NCBI GenBank assembly: GCA_028554755.1
Contig: JAPTOF010000005.1
Location: 11,546,501 to 11,610,500, forward strand
Length of the DNA: 64,000 nucleotides
Direction: 5' to 3'
DNA from: Cordia subcordata
Taxonomy: Eukaryota > Streptophyta > Magnoliopsida > Boraginales > Cordiaceae
A model generated the notes under the pieces. That model searched no databases. It was not told the origin of the DNA and saw nothing but the letters and a program-made list of their open reading frames with translations. Of this stretch, positions 57,386-64,000 are shown in pieces. Each line of letters opens with the position of its first letter. Position 1 is the stretch's first letter. Both the position numbers and the translations under genes were made by a program.

Positions 57386-60300
57386 CTACAGTGGCTGGGG
57401 GCGTGTCTGCACAATGAAAATGTCTATGCCAACCATACACCCTTCTACGTCCTGAGGACAACCAAACTTGCGCTCTAAAAAGAAGCCAACGGCACCAAGT
57501 CGTTGGCCAAGCTGCTGCTTGAATATCGGATCAACTGTTAGTGGCTTTTGGCTGTAGTCCACAGTCAGATGGATAACTTCCCCATCAGGTGGTCCTGCAC
57601 GTCCAACAACCATTTCCTCACTGAAATTGGCAAATGCAAGCGTACGAACTACCCCATCAAATTTTCCAGTACAAAGGCGCCAGGGTGTGCCCCTAGTGCC
57701 AGAGGCTAGTGTTTCCCCTAGTCCAGGAGCTATTTCAGCCTCAACTGAATTGTTGTCATCATCTGTAGGGCTACGTGTATGGAGCACGAAAGACAGATCC
57801 GGCGAAAGCATTTCTTGCACTAATACAGCCATCATTGCATCCTTCTGGTTGACACCAGCAGCTCTTCGGCTCATAACTGCTCGGCGGGTGTAAAGCGAAG
57901 CCCAAACACGGGCAATGGCATGTCCGAAGATTATTGGATTTGAAGGGCTTACGTTAGGAATTGATTCATAAAGCCCAGCAGCTGACATTCCAGCCAAGTC
58001 CTCCACATTGGCACTTGAGCGCACAATTAGTCGTGCATTTTCTGGAAATGTTCTCTCCAAACTTTTGATGACATCTCCAGGTGGCTGTAGAGAAGAGATA
58101 AGCTCTCTTAATTCATTACAGAGTTTGTCAAGTTCTCCACCATCAATTTGAGCTATTTCTATCAGTTCCACGAGTGACTTAAAAGTATCCATCAACTTGC
58201 CCTGCTCTAAAGCCAGTTCCATGGAGCCAAAAGGTATGACTGCTCCAGCTGGGACATTAAATGAAGCAGGCACCCCTTGTTCACTGTAAACTGCCATGAG
58301 AGTTAAGCATCAACGAGATTCAATGGTATATATGTATAGCACCAGTCATTTCTATGTACTTATTACACTTCACACGTATCGAGGTCAGTGAAAACTACAA
58401 TACATGCTGCTACGACTTGCATGGGGGAGCTGGTGATGACACGCTATGCAATCAGTGGACAAGATAATTCTGAGTATTAGCTCGGTAGGAACAAAGAAAA
58501 GAAAAACATAGTAGCTAATCTCCTTAATCTGTTTTATTAATGCTCTGTTTGCTATGGTCTTATTTTAAGATATTTATCCTATTGAAATGAGCATAAATCT
58601 TATAAGATTTAAGACATCTTAGCACATGCATCTAATGAAAACTCAAAACAAGCCATACTTCTATATAGTGTGTTTGGAATAATCTTATTTTAAGATACTT
58701 ATTCTATTGAAATTTAGATATATCTTATAAGATTTAAGATATCTTATCACATGTACCATGCATTCCATAGTTGTAAAAAATAAGATAGAATAGATTGCTT
58801 ATTTCTTATAAGATAAAAAGTATGTTTTGCTTTGAATTTTCATAGGATGTATGATAAGATTTCTTAAATCTTATAAGATGTACCCTCATTTCAATAGGAT
58901 AAGCATATTAAAATAAGACTATAACAAACAGAGCAATAGTTGTAAAAAATAAGATAAAGATGGATTGCTTATTTCTTATAAGATAAAAAATAAGATGAGG
59001 ATAGATTGCTTATTTCTCATAAGATAAAAAATAAGATGAAGATGGATTGCTTATTTCTTATAAAGAAAAAAAAAGTATGGTTTGTTTTGAGTTTTCAGTG
59101 GATGCATGTGATAAGATATCTTAAATCTTATAAGATATATCCTCATTTCAATAGAATAAGCATCTTAAAATAAGATTAGTCCAAACACACTATAAGCCTA
59201 GTTGCCATCAAGAAAGAGGATGGAAAAGAACAATATACATATGTATACGTGCATATAATATATTGTCATATGCACAAGAATTTCCAGTTGCAATTTCCCA
59301 GAAGTCTGAAGGAAAAGGTTCAAACGTGAGAGAGTTTAGTTTAGCAACTTCCCTAAACAGTGTGCCTAAGGGCAGCCAAAAGAACAAAGGAAGAAGCGTA
59401 AAATGGAGGGAGGAAGGAAATCACATTTGAACTTGTAGAGAACAGTAAGTTATCCTCACGATACTTGAAAATGTACCTTTCTTGGAAGCAGCGGCTAAAG
59501 CTGCTAGACGACCACAAGCAGCAGATTTTGCACCACAGTTTTCTACATTTGCATCAGCAAGCTGTAGAATAGCTCCAGTTGATAATACCTGGATAATATT
59601 TGCATATTTACACAATGTCAGAGAGAAAGGAAATTGAAGAACAATAAATGCTAAAATCATATAATACTGTGGCTTTGCACATCAAGGTCTGCAAGAAAAC
59701 ACCCAGATACCTGAGTGGAGGAAATGTTTTCCAGAGCAGTCCCGGAAGAATTGTTTCCTGATGAGCTTGCAACTGTAGATGATACAGATGGTGAAACATT
59801 TTTCTCCACTAGATCACCATTGTTATCCTCAGATGAAGATGGCAGTAATTTGACCCCTGCTGATGATGCTTCTAGCCTGAAAGAGTGGAAAGAGGAGCAC
59901 ATATTAAATTATTTCAGAAAGAGAAAGGGGAAAAGTGAAATCTGACACTAGGACTTTCATGATTATAGATATTTATTAACAGTACGGAGCTCTATAGATG
60001 ATGCCATTGCAAACAGATTTCTGAAATAACAAGTTTTGAATTATAACCTCACATATCTTCCATTCAGGTTCATTATGTTAGCAACTTGATCGTCATCTTC
60101 ACAGGCCACAAATACAACTTTCTCCTACACATCACAAATACATGACGTATGTATAATTCAATAATTAAATTGGAATAATTGCAACCTTCATCAAGAGATA
60201 TAGAACTTACTTGCCGGGCACGAACTCCAAGATGAGAAAGATGGGGCAGCTCCTGCAGAAGTATTACTCCAGCAATATTACTTCCAGCAGCAGTTACCTG

Positions 60301-63300
60301 CCGGATGTTGGACAGCATCTAATGAGTCACTTTTTTGGAGTACTCTATATTAAGCATAACAAAAAATTTATTTTCTGGTACAACAATGCAAATACATTAA
60401 GAGATAAAAAAGCAAAGAAACACCACGCACCTCTTCATCACCATCAGCTTTGTTAACAACAAGAATAACAGGTTCTGCCACAGCTGAAGGTAGTGATCCA
60501 GCAACTATAGCATCCACCTAAAGCCAGAGTCGGAGGAGATTAAATACTTCCTTTGGTAGGTTGGGTAGCTTTTGCTATCTTTTCTTTCCATTTGGATTTT
60601 TTATGGTTTAAAGCTCCTTTTCTCATAGGGGAATATTCATACTAGCTTCAGATAGAAGGGAAGTCGAACACATACAACAAAAAGTCAGAAAATCTAATAG
60701 ACTGAAAAAAGTCAGCTTGAGTTATCCATCAAATTTCATTTTCATGTCATGAAGGGTACAACTTAAAGATGAGAAATTACTTTTCAAAGACAAAAAAACT
60801 TAAAGATCAGAAATTATTCCTCCAGGAATGTCTAGTAGTAAGGTGTAGCTGATGATAAAAAGAAGGAAAAAAACAAAACAAAACAAAACAAAATAATGAT
60901 AAGGTCTTGTATTACACGAGTGGAGGACATCACTTTCTACTTGGTGATTAGAAGATTGGAGTGAGGATAGATACTGAAATATAAAGCAAATAATAAAATG
61001 AATGATAGGAGGAGCAAAACTAGTCAAACTTCACCTGAAATGAGCAGCATTATGGTTCTGTCAATGCCTATAGAGAGAGCTAAGACTACAATCTGCTGAC
61101 AACTTAATATTTCATAATTACATCTGCATGCGCTCCTACAAGACTTAAACAGACTTTTGTTCAGATTGAAGGAGTACTCATGACATTTTTCTGCCTTCTC
61201 CAATCTTGATCTCATCAAGAAATATTAACATGGTCAATCAACATCACAAACTGATATTCCAGAATTTAGGATTATCTTTGTATATAAAATTTCATGGTGT
61301 ACTGCATGTCATGGGCAAAGTACCTGTATTAGTGTTCCGGAAGCATCCCCCGGAACAAGAACATCCCAACCCTGAGAACCAAGTATATTTCTGACAGCCT
61401 TCAGAAGAAGGGTACAAAGTTTTGAGACCTGAAAGACCACACTAAGATTGACATTTACCAAATGAAAGTTAGATGACGATTATAAGTTAAAAGATTTGGT
61501 GTAGTTATTAACAATTTAAGGAAACCAGTATGGTGAAGTTAAGCAAATGCAATCTTAAATAGCAAAATGAGCCATTATCATACCCAGCACGGATCTCAGC
61601 TTCAGTATAGGTCCTCACACTGTTCTCAGGAATTCCCAGTGCTTTCCCTAATATCTGCAGTAAAGAATGCAATCAAGATCCTACTTGTATAATGCGCTAG
61701 ACTTTTAGCAAGTAGCTCTAGAAGAATGTGTACAGCTCAAAATGAATAGCATCATCATGCTCTTAGCGATGATGAGAGTTGTTTATGATATATCAGACCA
61801 GTCAAGCCCATATAGAACATTATCCAGAGTAATTTCCAGGCCCATATAATGTTTTGGCTTATAGCTTGAGACATCCTCTTCTTCATGGCATGTAAAGTCA
61901 AAAGGAAAAGCATTTTTTTTTTAACATTTTATAATTATGAAATCGATGCAGCCCAATTCTAGTTATATTAGGATTTAGGATTTGTTATTCGTTATTGAGT
62001 CTTATTGTTATTTGTTATTGAGTCCTAGTCATATTAGAATTAGTCTAATAGCTATTTTAATATAGAAAGGATTGGGAGAACCAAATTCTATTTAGTTTTA
62101 GATTTCTAGAATAGCCTATATATAGGGGCAAAAGCTTTCACGAAGAGATGAACTTTTCCAAAATTATTCATCAATATATTCATTCCCCAATCTATGGGAT
62201 TTCTTGGCTAATTTCAGCCGTGAAATTGAGCTCCTTGATTTTCCTTATTTATTGTTATGTTTTCCAAATTTCTGCTGTGTTAGAAATGAAAGAGAGACTA
62301 GCGGGCCAAGTTCTAAAAGGTAGCTGGGTGTCTCTATTGAAACACATTCCTCTCACATAAAAAAAATCTCAATTTTCAAGTTCACCATATAAGGTCCTGA
62401 ATCACTCCTCTCATTGAACAATTGATTTTTGATATGGAACCTCATGCCTTGTTTACTTATAGAAAACTGTTTTCTATTTTCTAGCTCACTGGAATTTTTA
62501 TTTTCTATAGAAAACTAAGAAACAAGTTGAAAATGCGTTTACCAATGAAAATGAAAAACAATTTTCTCCACTATAAAACTAAAAAATACGTTGACTTATT
62601 AATAGCTTTCAAATATTTGCTCATTTATAAAACTAGAAAATGCAATGAAAATACTGAGAATCATTTTCCAAGTCTAGAGAGAGAGAGTGTGTATATTTGT
62701 GTACATATATACCACATTATTTGTTGTTATTATTAAATTTATGATCATTTTTTCTCATTATGTATTTAGAAGGGTAAGAGCTGAAATTAAGAATTAGCTG
62801 AACTTAAAAGAAAAGAAAAGTTAGTAAAAAAACAAATAATAAGACAATAAGGATAATCAAACTAAGGATCAAATTAAGCCCCCGAAATTTTAGGCGTGTT
62901 TTCTAAATGGAGAAATTTTAAAAAACACTCCAACTTTATCAAAGGAAACTTCGGAAAACAAATCAGAGTTGTTTTCCACCACTCTTCTTTAATTTGGAAA
63001 TTTTGGGAAAATGTTTTCTAATTTCCATTCTAGAAAAATTTTCTTTGTAAACATGATATTCTGTTTTCTGTTTTAGATAGAAAAATTTTCTAGAAACTGT
63101 TCTAATTTTCTGTAAATAAACAGACCCTCAGTGTTTCTTTACATGGTACTAGAATTGGGATTTGGCCCAGTTCTCGTGTTGTCCGTATGACCCATCTCTA
63201 ATGGTTTGGCTCGTTTGAGCTCACTCTTGTTCTTGTCAAGGGATCTCTAGTTCAGCTCGTTAGAGCTCAACCTCATTCTTGATTCTCAATTCTTGTCGTG

Positions 63301-63929
63301 GGTCATACATGAGAGGGGTGTTGAAATACATTCCTCTCACATAAAAAAATTTAAGTTCCAAGTTCACCATATAAGGTCCTAATCCACTCCATTTATTAAC
63401 CAATTGGTTTTTGAGGTGGAACCTCAATGATTCTTTACAGTTTCAAATAATAAGACTTGCAAGTTCCATCTTAACATGTAAACATCACTCCCACAAGGAT
63501 ACAGGTATAATTACCCGGACTTTCTCAGGAAATATTTGAAGAAGTGCCTCAGAATATTCCTCTGTCAACCTTCTTGATCTATCAAGAGTTGCTTTAAGCC
63601 GTAATGCCCAAAGTGTCTTACCATCTTCACCCCCTTCATAAAAAGTTAAAAAATCATATAGCAGAAACAGAAAGAATTACTTAGTACCACTAAAGGAAGT
63701 CACTGAATTATAGATGACACCTTCTTTCTCCTGAAGGCCCCTGTTTTGCCATGCCAGAAGCTCACTTCCAATAGCTCTACACTCTTCTCTTCTCCAGCCA
63801 GACAGACCCAGCTGATGGATGCCAACAATAAGGGCTCCAATTGGCTCATCCCAGGAGCGAACATTCCTTGCATCAACATTTACTGCAAGCTGTTGTGCCC
63901 CCCCTCCAGCTTCAAGTGCATTTAGAAAC
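57386..63929 (-). CDS. PWD: phosphoglucan, water dikinase, C-terminal half
   Basis: PWD (GWD3) adds phosphate to C-3 of glucose units in starch already phosphorylated by GWD, in plastids. Exons on the minus strand: 63929-63721, 63633-63515, 61654-61584, 61441-61324, 60517-60431, 60297-60211, 60124-60048, 59876-59711, 59588-59477, 58290-57386. They give about 649 residues in one phase, roughly half of the enzyme; the N-terminus with the expected starch-binding domain lies beyond the right edge. Motifs: [40 protein letters not shown], the phosphohistidine region [10 protein letters not shown] (exon 60297-60211), and the nucleotide-binding block [20 protein letters not shown] with [20 protein letters not shown]. 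It ends QTRPQPL. The exon at 61441 was extended 13 bases past a closer CAG because only the CTTAG acceptor keeps the frame. No disabling change was seen. Confidence 0.92.
58541..59193. mobile_element. compound miniature element with interleaved inverted ends in a PWD intron
   Basis: Two inverted-repeat pairs overlap. Pair 1: GCTCTGTTTGCTATGGTCTT at 58541 with its complement ending in CAAACAGAGC near 58935. Pair 2: TATAGTGTGTTTGGAATAAT near 58665 with its complement ending in CCAAACACACTATA at 59193. All four arms share CTTATTTTAAGATA-like and CTTATAAGATTTAAGA-like blocks. The order is 1-left, 2-left, 1-right, 2-right, which simple nesting does not produce. Non-coding, within the intron 58291-59476. 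Confidence 0.65.
58940..59070. repeat. three tandem units of about 41 bp
   Basis: Units carry AAAAAATAAGAT, then GATTGCTTATTTCTTATAAG, repeated three times within the compound element. A fourth, separate copy lies at about 58775-58825. Confidence 0.7.
61960..62200. mobile_element. possible copia-type LTR fragment in a PWD intron
   Basis: The segment has TTGTTATT...ATTGAGTCCTAG repeats, a strong TATA-like CCTATATATAGGGGC at about 62115 and a following stretch resembling the region after the TATA box in copia LTRs. No clear ends or duplication were found. It lies immediately before the TRIM element. Confidence 0.35.
62335..63439 (+). mobile_element. TRIM retrotransposon with a split left LTR
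   Basis: Left LTR 62335-62444 plus 63131-63143 (123 bp without the insertion), right LTR 63319-63439 (121 bp). They share TTGAAA(C/T)ACATTCCTCTC, AAGTTCACCATATAAGGTCC, GGAACCTCA and TTCTTTACA. A primer site of the Met-tRNA kind, TGGTACTAGAATTGGG, follows the left LTR directly at 63144. A purine tract, GAGAGGGG, precedes the right LTR at 63311-63318. The flanks GTCTC and GTTTC differ at one base, consistent with a 5-bp duplication. The interior is only about 175 bp and has no coding sequence, which defines a TRIM. The first LTR now starts with TA in place of TG. Confidence 0.82.
62445..63130. mobile_element. element inserted in the left LTR of the TRIM
   Basis: About 686 bp interrupting the LTR after CCTCA. 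Its ends are inverted: TTGTTTACTTATAGAAAAC on the left and, on the other strand, CTGTTTATTTACAGAAAAT on the right. CCTCA is present on both sides. The uninterrupted right LTR has CCTCAATG at this site, so the duplication may have been 8 bp (CCTCATG and CCTCAGTG now), which would suit a hAT-like element. There is no transposase frame. Confidence 0.65.
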
Positions 63930-64000
63930 CTGTATATGGGATCAATTAAAGCAAGGAGGAGGAGAAGTATCCATTTAAGGCCATAGACCCTCGTGTACAC

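Noticed and set aside
57627..57893. A plus-strand frame inside the last PWD exon
   Set aside because: It is the antisense shadow of the nucleotide-binding region of PWD.
58281..58297. A PWD start codon at the ATG in this exon
   Set aside because: The ATG lies in the intron just before the CAG acceptor. The preceding exons continue the PWD frame in phase, so this is an internal exon border.

Overview
This looks like a nuclear segment of a eudicot plant genome. It is AT-rich, its genes are split by many introns with GT/AG borders, and it carries the usual plant mobile DNA: Ty1/copia and Ty3/gypsy remnants, an L1-type LINE, an Au-type SINE, Mutator-like and PIF/Harbinger-like miniature elements and a TRIM. 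The species cannot be fixed from the sequence. No CRISPR array, operon, phage or bacterial feature was seen.

Four protein genes are supported by exon-by-exon translation. From left to right they are: (1) the 3' two thirds of RGP1, a subunit of the Ric1-Rgp1 RAB6 exchange factor, plus strand, eight exons at 4208-14629, with its first exons missing from the window; (2) a complete RMR-type vacuolar sorting receptor with PA, transmembrane and RING-H2 domains, plus strand, four exons at 33143-37111; (3) a complete cytosolic phenylalanyl-tRNA synthetase beta subunit, minus strand, nineteen exons at 43325-55656; (4) the C-terminal half of plastidial phosphoglucan, water dikinase (PWD/GWD3), minus strand, ten exons at 57386-63929, running off the right edge. 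They are unrelated housekeeping or organelle genes (Golgi traffic, vacuolar sorting, translation, starch turnover) and do not form a pathway together.

Repeats by region. 1-3.5 kb: 3' half of a broken copia element, then a minus-strand LTR and primer site next to a GC-rich segment. 5.8-12.7 kb: one 6.9-kb RGP1 intron holding a LINE on the same strand. 16-31 kb: a gene-free repeat block with miniature elements, two 840-bp Mutator-like foldbacks (one inside a probable solo LTR that itself splits a CA/TA-rich array), and decayed gypsy pol on the minus strand. 31.5-32 kb: a PIF/Harbinger-like element with a TTA target duplication. 39-42.8 kb: gypsy integrase debris, an RNase H pseudogene and two tandem duplications. 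56-57 kb: nested miniature elements. 58.5-59.2 kb and 62.3-63.4 kb: two compound structures in PWD introns, one with interleaved inverted repeats and one a TRIM whose left LTR is split by another insertion.

Nothing here points to a new multi-gene system. The most unusual parts are the compound transposon structures, several of which have readable target duplications that give the order of insertion. All gene calls rest on reading the translations by eye, and all repeat boundaries are manual.
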